Below are positions 35,309 to 47,166 of a DNA stretch of 64,000 bases, in pieces (within the stretch, counting starts at the first letter, position 1; each line of letters starts with the position of its first letter). Origin of the DNA: Pohlia nutans (lineage: Eukaryota; Streptophyta; Bryopsida; Bryales; Mniaceae); the NCBI GenBank assembly GCA_022496805.1, contig CM040093.1:12800713-12864712 (forward strand), read 5' to 3'. A program made the position numbers and the translations under genes. A model generated the notes under the pieces. That model searched no databases. It was not told where the DNA came from and worked only from the letters and a program-made list of their open reading frames with translations.

Positions 35309-35763
35309 GAGTCACTATAGAAGTATCCCATAGTACATTCAATGGAGTCCAATGACCTACCATTTATGTTCCAGGCTTATCTGACGATTTCAGCAATATA
35401 AAGTTTCTTCTATCTATTATTATATCAAAATTCTTTGTCACATGTTAAAGTTTTGTATTTACTGCATCAACTTCCAAACAAATGTATGTGTTCACTTACA
35501 GCTTTGAGGACACCCTAAACCGAAAATTGATGGAATATGCAATAAACCATGAAATAAAAAAACCATGCGGTTGAAAGAAAAGTGTAAATCAAATGTCATT
35601 TTACCATGTTTCAGCCCACGGTCATAGGTCAATATTATTTTATTTAAAATAAGAATATTCGAATATTCTATTAATCAGGGAATATTCCATATAATATTCG
35701 AATATTTTGAAAGATTCTTCTAAAATTAGTAAAAACTATTTATAAATTATGTTCCCAAATTTC
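35309..35763. other. 3' flank of the transposase inside the element
   Basis: This is AT-rich DNA between the transposase stop and the right terminal repeats. It includes several ATATTCGAATATT-type palindromes near 35655-35710. No gene is visible. Confidence 0.5.
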
Positions 35764-35835
35764 TGCTCTTGGCTCGCTTTTTTTCTGCTCTCTGCTCTCC
35801 GCTCTCCGCTCACCGCTCACATAGTAGACACGTCC
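35764..35835. repeat. Right terminal region of the 16-kb element
   Basis: Pyrimidine-rich CTGCTCTCTGCTCTCCGCTC followed by TCCGCTCACCGCTCACATA is the inverse of the left terminus. It ends 12 bases before the 10-bp direct repeat at 35836-35845. Confidence 0.65.
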
Positions 35836-37260
35836 GAAGCCCAAATTGGTTAGCAATTTTAGATATCTTTATGTGGACTTCCTCTATTACCTTATCACTA
35901 GCATATGCACTATTCTTCACTAATTTCGGTGATATGAAATTTGGTCCCCTCTAAAGTATTGATGTTTCACATGTTGATCGATTGAATTGGTCATTTGAAA
36001 ACCACAATCTTTGGTCGTTAGGGAATTAATTAGTGGTTAGGTATGGATTAACTGATGACATTGGCAAGGAAAACAATTTTCATTAAACATTTTGATTCTC
36101 AATTCTAAAAAAATTAAAAAAGAACAAACAAACAAAATTCCAGGACTCTTAAACAAAATAATAATTATGAAAAAAGTGAAAACATAATAAGAACCAATCT
36201 AGATCGCTTTTTCAGTAGCTTTCCAACGCACCAATCCACGCTTGATTTGGTTGAGAAAATCTACTCTTTTTTCTTGATTATTCTCTTTTAAATAAGCCCA
36301 TGGGACTTACCTTGACGTTTAAGGGTTAATTGATATCCATTGACAATCCTAAAAAAAATTCACGTCATTTTAGCAAAAAAATTAATTATTGGGAAGGACC
36401 CACCGACCAAGTTCAAGTACGGTATATATTTTCAACCCAAGACTTTGGACTCTCGACATGAATTGGGTTTGGATCGCCCATAGTGTGAACCGGCCCTTGG
36501 AACTCCTAAGTGAATAACGCGAATAGATGCATGTTTTTTTTAGCTCTTCATAATACAAAAATCTCCCCCAGTTCATCATTCAAGGATTTTTAGGGTTCAA
36601 CATAAAATATCTGTGACCATTGACAAATTCTGGCTTATGATGGGAACCAAGTAGAGCATATCTTTCAGTTTCACACGCGGGATTGCACAGAATGATGAGA
36701 TCAATTGTACCAGAATTGGTGCAATGGTTTAGCTCAGTCAACAACAACTAACCACATGAGTTGACTTAATGGTATACCCAAGGGGTACATTTTAAGAAAG
36801 AATCTGGCTGAGTTTTGCCAGAAAAAGAAGAAGCAGTGAGTGACGTGGGCAAACCCTGCGGTGTGCCTACATTAATCAACCCCTGAAAATAATTTTTCTG
36901 AAATGAATATACAAGAATCCCCTCTCAACATCCATTCGGTTCTTATGACAATCAACATTTGGGGGATGTGCATGCAACGGTACAAAATTAACCAAAGGCA
37001 TGCAAAGTGATCTGTCGTCCGTGATTCCATGGATAACTAAGTGACTTTCATTGGGAGAAGGGAGCATATTTTAAAAAATACATATAAACAAGTTAAATCA
37101 GGACTGATGTCAAAACCCACGTACCCAAAATGGAAATGACATGATCCACTTGCTGACAAAGCATGATCAAGCTCCCACATTCCAACGTCATCTGAGCCAA
37201 ATTCAATCAAGTGGTACACTGTAATCAAAAATAAAAAAACGAAAAATAAAATAAAAATAG

Positions 37261-37391
37261 CAAGCCAGCTTGCAAGCTGGCTTAGCCGGCTTACAAGCTG
37301 GCCCTCAAAAGCCGCTTGCAAGCTGGCTAAAGCCAGCTTCCAAGCGGCTTTTGAAGGCCAGCTGGCCCGCCTTGAGGGCAGCGGGCCAACT
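37261..37391. repeat. GC-rich block of nested inverted repeats
   Basis: The block consists of palindromic variants of AGCCAGCTTGCAAGCTGGCT, GCCGGCTTACAAGC and AAGCCGCTTGCAAGC, arranged so that several alternative hairpins can form. It resembles a foldback terminus, but no matching partner or target duplication was found. Confidence 0.7.
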
Positions 37392-37442
37392 GCAAGGGCG
37401 GTCAGTCCTTTGGGTTGACTACCCTCACTAACACAAAGGCTT

Positions 37443-37466
37443 GAGGGTGCGCGGCCGCGCACCCTC
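37443..37466. repeat. Perfect 24-bp palindrome
   Basis: The half-site GAGGGTGCGCGG is followed by its exact reverse complement, giving a GC-rich perfect palindrome centred on a NotI-type site. It lies 50 bp from the nested inverted repeats. Confidence 0.9.
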
Positions 37467-39302
37467 TTTCCCATTTAGCCTTTGGAGTAAGCTCTCCTTC
37501 CTCCTTCTCCTCTCCTAAATTTTCTCCTCAAATTTTCTCACATGAAATGAGGCATAAAAGAATCACAAATCATCCCCTTTCTAATCGGATCACATATGCA
37601 TGAAGCTAACTTCCCATAGAATCTAGAGTAAAAAAGTCCACACTGCGAAAAGTTCATGATGGATGAGAAATTTTGGATGAAATCTGTACATTGTCCAAAA
37701 AACAGACGCTTAGGCAGTTAGGGATTAAGGTGAATTTTTCTTACAAATAAAAATATAAAAATCAAGTACAATTTTTTAGATAATTTAATTGATTTTGAAT
37801 AGGCTTTAAAAATATTGAAATTTAACTTTTACGAACAATGTTCAATGCATTGTATGTATTTTAATTTTATGGTTAATGTTATAATTTATTAAACTATGAT
37901 TATTAATTTTTATAATTTATAATTTGATTTTGTAAAAGTTTTAGGGTATTATAAAAACAAGAATATAATATTATATCATTTAGCATTATTGGAAAATAAT
38001 ATATCAATAATGATAAATTGATTGTTAATTCTATATAATAAACGAGATACTCTACATTGAAGTGAAAATAAATAAAATTATGTAGTAAACTCAAGACTAT
38101 AGAAAAGAATTACATTATGAACTGTCAATTTATTTCTACAAAGATGCATGTGTAGAATTTCGACCTACACATATAAATAAAAACCAACGCTTTGTAAAAA
38201 TCATCAATTTGACAATTTAAATCTCCATTTCATCATAGTTTTACATATATGATCAAATCTATATGCCGGTGTTGTTGTGTTGAATGAAATACACATAAAT
38301 AGAACATGCCAATATTTTTGGAAATTGTAAGTAGTTTTGCTAAATTTCACATAGATTAATTTTCAAAATTGCCAAAATGCTGAAAAAATACCATTATTTC
38401 ACATCTTAATATCATTTGAGTAATCGAGTGTGAGGTATGAAGGAAGAATGAATTGGTCTTGTCATCAAATTCATTCTAAGTCACTCTCAAATGATATGGG
38501 GTAAAAACTTCCAAGCCCATGTGAAGTCTCACTACATCATAGTTTTCAGTAGATTTTGGTGCACAATTAAGCATAGGAATGATCTTATTTTGAAATACTT
38601 TGAACTAAAAAAAGTTAGAAGGCCAACACGTATTCCACCTACAAAAGAATTTTGTGGTTTGGTTTTTTTTTAATGAGATATGGACAAATTTTAGTAAGGT
38701 AGTGAAGAATATGCATGACTTGAATGAGGAATGATTGTGTTGTGATCATACTTTTGAGGCTTAATTGTGCTCAGTAGACAAACTTATTTTGAGTACTGTT
38801 CAACAAAGAAAAGTTTCACAATCAAGTTGTCTTTAATCTCTAAAAAGAATTTTTTGATTTGGAGTTTCTATGCTTGAGTTATGCACATGTTTGTAAAGGA
38901 GTTGAACCGGTTAACTAAATAGCAATTGTCCTACTTTGTTCTATTTAAGAGTGAAATGACACGGCGGGGGCCCCACGGGAACTCATAGACCACTTGGGGA
39001 CCCGGTTTAGGGCCTTAATGTAAGCTGATTTTTTATTCTCACCCTAACGCTTTGGAGCGCACCACTATGATGGCATTGACCTAGGGGTTGGCGCGAGGGT
39101 CCTGATAGGTACTCTTTGTTGATTTAAGGTTTATGTGTGGGGGTTTGTTATAGAGTTGCCGAGTGAAATGAAAATAAATTTTATCAAATGGCGGGGTTGT
39201 TGTGTGGAGAATAATATTTTTGAAATTGAATTGTATCATGCTATGGCAATTTTTTTTTAATATCAAATTTTTTATTATTAATATGTAACACTTCATATGC
39301 AG

Positions 39303-42300
39303 GCTATTGGGCTCATTTCCATGGCGCCTAACGTGGTGTTTGAGTATAGGGACCATAGCTGGTGGGTCACGAGCGAGGATCCATTGAGGCCCATGCTGTG
39401 GATGACTGAGTTTCCGGTATTGCTGGGTAGGTTTTGGTCAGCGCTCGGTAGGGTGATTGGTGTGGTGCTGTCTATTACTTCATCTCCGAATGGATTCTTT
39501 TTCATTCAGGTAGAGAGCGATGGGTCGCCTCCCATGAAGTACAGAGTGCAGAGGGAGTTGATTATGGCACCGGTCCCTCAAAGCCTGCTTGATCGTGTTC
39601 CGGCGATGAAGATGGTGCGTTTGCTGCAAAGGGAGTGGGAGGTCATTCTAGAGGAGTTGAGGATGGCAGTTGAGGATGGCACGTGAGGCTTCAGTCATGA
39701 AGTGTATGCCGTTGGGTCCCGAGGAGATGCTTCGTGCAAGGCAGCGGTTTTTAGAGCATCAGGCGTATGACTTGCTGAGGGAACGTACCCCACTAGAAGC
39801 TGCTGTGGAGCAACCTCCAACTGTTCCAGAGGTTACTGACCCTTTGTATTGGGTACTTGCGGCTCCGGTGGCAGTGGATTGGGTGTCAGTCGCAGAGCGC
39901 AGGACAGTTCGGCCTACCGAAGAAGCACCGTTGGATGATTTGGTTCCGGAACCCTATCTTGTACCTCCGCCAGCTGCTACACAGAGGAAGAAGAGGAGGC
40001 TACAGCGAGTGCCCAGGGCTGTGACACCACCATTGTAGAGAATTGCAGAGGACGAGGCTGATGATATTGATGATACTTCATCAGAGGAAGAGGTTGTGGA
40101 GATGCACGTGGATGCAAGAGGCGGAGGAAGAGGTTGGTGTTCTCGAAGGAGGATGAGTTGTGGGCGGGTTACATTTGGGGAGCAGATGCGATATTTAATG
40201 TCAAAGTGCAGAACATCCGTGCAGTGGAGAACCCTCAGACGAACCACCGCGTGTTGACTAGATCGAGGGTGATGGATATGTATCGACGGTTGAGGGGGAA
40301 GGACAAAGACTTGATTAGTCCATTGACTTTGAGGCCCATCAGATACATTGTGGAGGGTACAGGGCCGCATGGTGAGAGTCGGAGGCGGGAGGTGCCATTC
40401 TCGGAGGATAGTGCAGTTCGGGAGTTTAAGGCTGCGTATTTGCACTATGCGGAGGCGGTGCCTGGAAATGGAGTTCTCGGGTCCAGGGCAAATTGGTTGG
40501 AGAACAACATCATTTTGGAGCCAGTGGATGGGCAACATATTTTTCAAGCTTGCTTGGAGGCCAAGATCGAGTGTGATAGAGGATTACTATCAGAGGAGGA
40601 GTACAAGGAGGTGTTTGCAGTACGGAGGGCCAAGTTTGTGGTGTACAACAATCCGCGTTTATACATCGATGCTTCAGTGAGGATCAATGCCGAGGAGTTC
40701 GAGAGACAGTTCTACAGCACGTTGGTGGAGGACCTTATGAAGCTCCGGGCTATATGGATTGCGTGTGGAAGACCGGATCAGTATGTGCGAGACGACGATG
40801 AGTGGCGGGGTCAGACATTGATGATGGCTGCGAGTGCACTTCATCTCACTGCAAGCATGAAGGACAAGAAAGTGGGTTTGGCGACATTGGCGAAGCAGAT
40901 GGTAGACCATACCCATCATGCATGGCATCGAGACGATGAGTGCTATGATGCCATATTGCAGGTGTGTTTGGATTATGAGAGCGGGTTCTTGTGGTTCAGC
41001 AAGGAGGATGAGAAGAAATGGAGGGATTATGCGTCCAAACACAATGTGGATGTCTCCGTGGACGTGCGAGTGGGGCGGAAGAGGATGGAGAAGAACTGGC
41101 TCAAACCATTGTCGAGGATTCCAGCTCGACATTATCTCCGGGTGGCGAAGGACTTGGCTGTACAGCCAGTGGAGGGAAGGAGTCGGGCTCCGCAAAAGTA
41201 CTACTTCAATGGCAACAACAACCCGAATCCACTGAAGGAGACGTTGGCGTGGGTAGCTGATCGGATGCAGCGCAGAGAGGCGGTACGAAATGCGTTGCGG
41301 TGGTTGATAGTGAAGGATCGACAACGCCCTGTACCGACGATGGAGGAGTTCTTTGCCATTCCAGTGGAACGATATGGAGGGGATCGTGGGGTGGTCTTTC
41401 AGGAGCTTGGGGAGAATATCGAGATGGACATGAAGAAAGCTTGGGCTTCTCCATTAGTCCGTGCAGTGGGAGCATTGGAGAAATTGGATCCTTTGATACC
41501 TCCATTGATTAAACAGCACTACACGGATATAGCGAGCGGTGGTCGTGGATATCGAGGGCATGGACTAGAGGTTGGAGATCTCGAAGCAGCGCGATGGGAT
41601 TGGCAGTTTCGTGTACCCATCAGGAGGGGAGGTCAGGCTTTGAGCATGCTTCCGGTACGAGGTCGAGGGGGTTTTTTCACGGAGGAGCACGTGCAGCTTG
41701 GGGAACTATACTTATGGATTATTGATTGCAGACGGGGATCATCACACGAGGAGGACAAGGCTTGGGTAGATGATGATTATGCACATGTGATGGAGCGGTT
41801 GCAGAGGTGGATGACGGGTATTTACAAGTGGAACGTCATTTTCTTATTGCCACCCGGAGTGCAGTTTGAGGAGCGACTGCGCAATACTTTGCACGTTCCT
41901 GAGGAGAGCCAATGTTTTGGAGGAGTGTGGGTGTTTTAGTCAGGTGCGATCGGCGGATATGAGCATGATCTAAGGCACGAGGGGAGAGTGGAACGAGCAG
42001 TACAGGCTATTGGAGGTGTTGTAGTTGTGCTAGCACATGTCCGGGGGGGCAGAGCTTCGCAGAATGTTCGAAAGGGCTCGGGGGAGCTTCCTACTGTGTT
42101 TATGGACTCCTGGACTGAAGACAGAGCACCATGTACAGCAGATCCTTTAGAAAGGTCGCCGACAGAGTTGCAGAGGCTTGTGCAGATGTATTTGCCAGAG
42201 AAATGTGGTCTCGTGGTATTTGGCATCACCACAACCATTCCAGACATACTGCAGGGCGATTTTGTGGGTAGCCAGATCATTGTTCTTGATAGCTCGAGCG

Positions 42301-43415
42301 CACGTACTACATTTTTGGGGAATGCATGCGTAGAGACGTATGGGTGTGACATGGATTGGGCATCTGGTACTGCTACCCAACCTTGGGCTAGTGCAGGCTC
42401 TTCTATTGTCAGGCCTACACGTAGGAGCACAGGATTGATGGACAGTGCAGATAGTGAGGCATGTGAGGATTTTGAGGAGGAGCCGTCTGCTATACATCGC
42501 AGTGCAGATAGTGTAAGACATGTGGAGGTGTCGTTAGGCTCTAGGGATACACCAGACAGAGAGAGGACTCACGAGGAAACAGCCCGGAGCGTGCGACAGG
42601 ATGATAGTATCACGGGGTTGAGTCCTAGGCATGAGGTTGTTGTAGCACTGAGTCCCGATCCAGTTGTTGCAGCACTGAGTCCCGAGCCAGTAGTTGGTGG
42701 AGAGAGTTCTGCACATATGGTATACTCTTTTGAGAGGCATGCCGCCACTAGAGCTTCTGGTGCACGAGGAGATGCACTACAGTTCATGGAGGTCGATGAG
42801 ACTGTGGAGGAGGGAGGGACTATGGAGATGGGGGGCATAAGCATCCGTCCAGAAGAAGTTACAGAGATACTTGCAAATTCTTTGGGGCACGAGGTGACAT
42901 TTCGAGGATCATTAGGAGGTGTATCCGCATCTCCCCTTCGTCCATCACCAGCGCTTCCAATACATGATTCATTAGTCTCGTGTGATATGGAGGTGTTGCC
43001 ACGATCAGGGTTGGATGCCGATAGATCTGAGGTGTTGCCAACACCAGGAGTAGTTGTGGATATTGATTCCACCCCACGTCCATTTCATTGGGCCCTACCG
43101 AGCCGAGGTATGACACTTGCAGTAGACGGATTTTACTATGACGTTGATGGAGTCAGATACAAGCGTCACGGGATTAAGGGACAGTATACGTATGAGCAGG
43201 CGGCCTCCATCATGGAGGAAGCGTCGCTTGTGCACTTGGTATCATCTCCGATGATCAATGCCATGGTAGCTCAAGCTTTGGAATATACAGATCCCGAGAC
43301 CCCTTCAGATGTTCGTGTGAGATTGGAGGAGCAGCATGTAGCTAGTGAGGAGGGTCGGGACGACGGAGTACAGTCATCTGAGAGGATTCCGGAGACCCAG
43401 TTCCCATTCGAGTAG
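39303..43415 (+). pseudogene. ParB-methyltransferase-like gene, copy 3, intron-poor and degenerate
   Basis: Four long frames read as one gene. The first (39303-39686) needs a shift near 39680. The second has a TAG at 40036-40038 and runs on through an acidic stretch. A further shift near 40120 leads to a 600-codon frame ending at TAG 41937-41939. The same frame then continues to 43415. Within it, IILEPVDGQHIFQACLEAK (about 40514-40560) resembles the ParB box. YLWIIDCRRG with downstream VIFLLPPG matches the motif IV region position. ELQRLVQMYLPEKCGLVVFG followed by IIVLDSS (about 42163-42300) aligns with the motif I region of copies 1 and 2. Catalytic motifs are replaced, so it is not an active methyltransferase. 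Most of it is uninterrupted, so decay is recent or some stops are artefacts. It is GC-richer than its flanks. Confidence 0.62.
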
Positions 43416-44289
43416 TAGTTTTCTTTAGACTATGTGGATTAGTACTTTTGGTTGCACTTCAGATGGCCAACTTGTACTTCTCTATTATATGTATTTATTA
43501 TTTATATTTATACATATATATATATATGTATAACTATATATGGAGTAATGATGTCGTTGTATGAAAACGCATTGCAAATTGTATGTGATTGTAATACATA
43601 AGGAATGGAGAAAGTATTGCTAAGAGATGGTTTTCTGAAAAACACTTTGCAAAATTTTAAAAAATGTATGAAACTCAAATATTTGGTATTGAAAATCCGT
43701 AAAATATTCGATTTATTACAATGCACTGCAGTTTTTTTACTAAAAATAAAAAATCACACGTTTTTTAAAATAAAATTTTTGAATTTTGAATTTTTGGGCA
43801 CAATGAGCCCCCGAAATGACCGCACTTAGCCAAGTGCGTAAATAGCGAATTGAGTGTACAATGTTCAAGTATTTTTTTTCGAAAAAATGAAAGGAAAGTT
43901 GTGAAAATGACCTTCAAAAATGAGAAAAATTGCTCGTCCTATAAGGATTAAACTAATTCTAGTCTTTGACAAATGTGCAAACTTAACCATTATTTGAATA
44001 CAATCGCCAATATTTGGCAATATTCAAATGTGCGAATATTTAGTATTTGAAATGTGCAAATATTCAAATGAAACCGCCAATATTCACATGTGCAAACTTT
44101 CTTTGACAACGAAGCTCCAGAAAATGGAGCTGAAGGCGCTCCAGCCCGCCTGGCGCCAGCTCGGATGTTGCAAGCCCTTGGATGGCGCGGACATGGCTGA
44201 ACCGCCCAGATTCGCCGTGAACACTCAAGCTTCTTTGCATTCAAGTGACGCGCCCACGATTCCAGACTGGAGCAACTTTGCCGGAATTC
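43416..44289. other. CLT upstream region with a dispersed TIR copy
   Basis: The stretch holds an AT-rich tail after copy 3 and one copy of the 28-bp end family (43829-43856). Just before the transporter it has short repeats of CAATATTCAAATGTGCAAA and CGCCAATATT (43985-44095). The transporter promoter must lie here, but no core element stands out. Confidence 0.5.
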
Positions 44290-47166
44290 ATGATGTCTGT
44301 GTTTGCACCTCCACAATTGACAGGATTCTCACGATGCGTGGCCCATTCTAGCCACTGGTCACAACTTTGCGCGCTTCGACCACAGCCATGGCGATCTCAA
44401 TCGCTCCGGAACAGAACGAACATCAAGAGGATCGTTGCAGCATCGAGTGATAAGCATGAGGAGCAGCATGCGCATGTAACGAACACCAAGAGGATTGTTG
44501 CGGATGAGGATCATGTGTCGATATTGGGGAAGAAGGTGCCGAAGGAGCAATTGGGCGTGGGCGCCACAGCAACAGCCACCATTCTGTTCTCAGTCACCAA
44601 CCGGGTGATGTACAAGATGGCGCTGGTGCCGTTGAAGGATTACCCGTTTTTTCTCGCGCAGGCGCTAACATTCGGCTATGTGGTTGTGTACGGCGCGTTT
44701 CTGGCGGTGCGGTATCGGCAGGGCATTGTGACGAGGGAGATGCTGGAGTTGCCGAAGATGCCGTTTGTGGCGCTCGGGGGGTTGGAAGCGCTGGGGCTTG
44801 CTGCGGGTATGGCTGCTGTGGCTAATTTGCCGGGTGCGAGTATTCCTATCTTGACTCAGGTTTGTGAGGAAACCCTAATCTGATTCAACTGCGGTTTTGC
44901 TTACAATCGTTGCGATGTTCTTCTTTGAAACTCTGTTTTCTTCAGATGAAAATTCTTCGATGTGCATTCTAGAAAAAACAGGGAGTGCACTGATGAGCTA
45001 GAACTTGAAAATTTGTAGAAAAACTGACGTTCAATTCACTGGTGGGTAGAAAGCTTTCTTCACAGGAGCACTTTTTGATGAGCTACGTTGTAGCAATGAA
45101 TTTTTTTTTGCTAATTTGATCAATTAAGGTAATAAATTACATATTTGGTTTCATTTTGGTGTTCACTGTAATGTGCAAAAAGAAATTTCTTATTATTGTA
45201 GAAACTGACGTTCAATTCACTGGTGAGCTAGAAAGCTTTCTTCTTAACTCGTGAAGGACCAAGGATTCATGGTTTAATTTGACAAGTTCAATTGATCACA
45301 TTGTAAAAAGTAGAATTCAGATGGAACCAAATTTTATATCAATTCATTGGTGAGCTAGAAATTGAAAATTGTAGAAAAACGTTGAATTCACTGGTGAGCT
45401 AAAAAGTTTTCTCCTTTACCCCTAAAGGACCAAGGATTCATGGTTTAAAAATGACAAATTCAATTGCTCACATTGTGAAAAGTAGAATTCAGATGGGCCT
45501 AAATTTTATATCACCGGAATCAGTGAAGAACATTGTATTTGTTGGTCAAGAAACAAAGAAATTTAAACATAGGAAAGTCCACAAATGACCTACTCAAAAC
45601 TGCTAATTTACAAAAAATTACAACATGATGCCCAATTTGGGCTTCTCGGTCCTTCACGGGTTAACCCATAACCTTGATCACCCGAACGGTGTGCTACTTA
45701 AGTGTGGCTTTAGAAGAAACATTTGTAGATTTGGTCCATTCAGTTCCAAGCAGTATTATTTATTAAATGGTTTTTGATCTTTAAGTGTGCGGGAAACCAC
45801 CGTATTTGTGGTCACTATGGATCATTTTCTTACGTTTAAGATTTTGGTATGTACAGTACACTAGTGGTACATAATGACACATAGGATGGCACAAATAGGG
45901 TGGGTTACCTTAATGGCAACTCAGACTAGGGGTAAGTTGTTGGACTGGTGAGAAATTTTTAGTAAAATTGTGAAAATGGTGAGAAACTTTAGTAGATTGT
46001 CACTGTCCAATAATTCCACTATCTACAAGAATTCCACCATCCACAACAATTCCACTATCTACATGAATTTTCAAGTTATACAGAATTCTTGGCTCCTAGT
46101 CATCATCACATGGGTGCCCTACACTATCTACCAAGTTTAGAGATGGAAATCAAGCGAAACTCACTTCAAAAGTTGCTCTAATTGTCCTTGTTGTAGTTGG
46201 CCATCATTTTGGTAGGAAAAAGAGAGCTAACCCACCAGTGAGGCTAGTATCCCTATTTCCAAGTGTGTTATACCAACCTAGACCTAATTTTTTCCAGACA
46301 AGAAGCAAGATACTAACCTCAAACGCTCTGGATGGCAAAAAGTCTTGAACTCAAGTCAAATCGGGACCTCGAGTTTTAGCAAGAAATTTGAGGAGACCAG
46401 TCAAGCTCTAATATTTCAGTTTGAGATTATAGCAAGTTCTGATGTTGTGAGAAATGGAGCCTTTTTGCAGACATTCTTGGTATGGCAACTCCTCCTGTTG
46501 ACGACGATACTGAAGAAGAAATACACAATGGGACAAATCATAGGATGCATTCTAGTGATAGCAGGGGTAGTAGTGGTGGTCTCCAGCGGCTCCGGAGGCG
46601 ACGTAAAGTCCCTGGGAGAATCCGGCCTGTTCTGGCCACTCGTCATGATCGGCTCCACAGCCTTCTCAGCAAGCGCATCGATCATCAAAGAATTCGTGTT
46701 CCGCGACTCCGCGACGCGCCTCAAAGGAGGGGGCTCAGTGGACATTTTCGTTGTCAACACGTTTGGATCGACAGCGCAGGCGCTTTTCGTGCTCCTCTTA
46801 CTCCCTCTCCTGTCCAGTTTGAAAGGCATTCCGTTCCAGCAACTGCCGAAATATTTCCGGGAGGGCGCGAACCGCTTCGTCACCGCGGAGGGGGCTCCTC
46901 TGGTTCCTCTCATTTTTGTCGCGATGAACCTCGCCTTCAACATCTCCAGCCTCAGTTTGTTGAAGCAATCTTCAGCCGTTGTCTCTTCTCTTTCTACGAC
47001 GCTCGCGGTGCCGCTTTCCATCTGGGCTTTCACTTTCAATTTGCCTTTGCTTGGAACTCCTTCCAGTTTGCCTCCAGGTCTGTTTCTCGGCGCCGGAATT
47101 CTTGTTGCTGGACTCGCTTTCTACAATTTCTCGGGAGAGAAGCAACAGAAAGAATTGAAGGATTGA
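44290..47166 (+). CDS. CLT: CLT-family plastid thiol transporter (chloroquine-resistance-transporter-like)
   Basis: Plant CLT proteins are plastid-envelope drug/metabolite transporters that export glutathione precursors and glutathione to the cytosol. Two exons, 44290-44859 and 46471-47166, join in phase 0 at ILTQ/TFLVWQ and give about 421 residues, similar to Arabidopsis CLT proteins. The first 60 or so residues are Ser/Arg-rich without many acidic residues, as expected of a transit peptide. The body has about ten hydrophobic segments. Family sequences include VMYKMALVPLKDYPFFLAQ, GLEALGLAAGMAAVANLPG, IIGCILVIAGVVVVVSSGSG and a C-terminal GAGILVAGLAFYNF. The start is the ATG at 44290, with a second at 44293. 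Angiosperm homologues have many more introns. The gene appears intact and is the only convincing host gene in the nuclear part. Confidence 0.9.
44860..46470 (+). repeat. CLT intron with internal duplication and dispersed repeat
   Basis: The donor is CAG/GTTTGT and the acceptor TTTTTGCAG. A segment of about 170 bp, carrying TTCAATTCACTGGTGAGCTA, AAGGACCAAGGATTCATGG and AAAAGTAGAATTCAGATGG, occurs twice in tandem (about 45200-45370 and 45375-45530), with partial copies near 45025. Positions 45108-45175 match the inner right end of the candidate element at 3123-5329. Confidence 0.75.

Larger units (their letters stand above)
19853..35845. mobile_element. 16-kb Mutator-like element carrying MULE transposase and ParB-methyltransferase
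   Basis: The direct repeat GAAGCCCAAA occurs at 19853-19862 and 35836-35845 and encloses 15,973 bp. A 10-bp target duplication fits the 9-11 bp of Mutator-like elements. Just inside, both ends carry inverted copies of TATGTGAGC placed 12 bases from the boundary, followed by runs of GAGCGGAGAGCAGAGAG. The outermost 12 bases match poorly, so the exact ends are less certain than the pairing. The element holds two divergent genes: the ParB-methyltransferase gene (minus, 20637-29325) and a SWIM/MULE transposase (plus, 31315-35308). They are separated by a roughly 2-kb putative bidirectional promoter region. Confidence 0.75.
35846..39302. other. Non-coding interval between the 16-kb element and copy 3
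   Basis: I find no supportable gene in this 3.5-kb stretch. It is AT-rich apart from a GC-rich block of nested palindromes at 37261-37466. Sequence ending at 39302 has a splice-acceptor character (TTCATATGCAG), so part of it may be an intron of the copy 3 gene. Confidence 0.5.

Noticed and set aside
43829..45178. Possible Pack-MULE capture of CLT exon 1 between two copies of one terminal repeat
   Set aside because: Exon 1 splices in frame to a complete exon 2 beyond the supposed right end, and the right terminal copy is only an internal fragment. Independent insertions are simpler.
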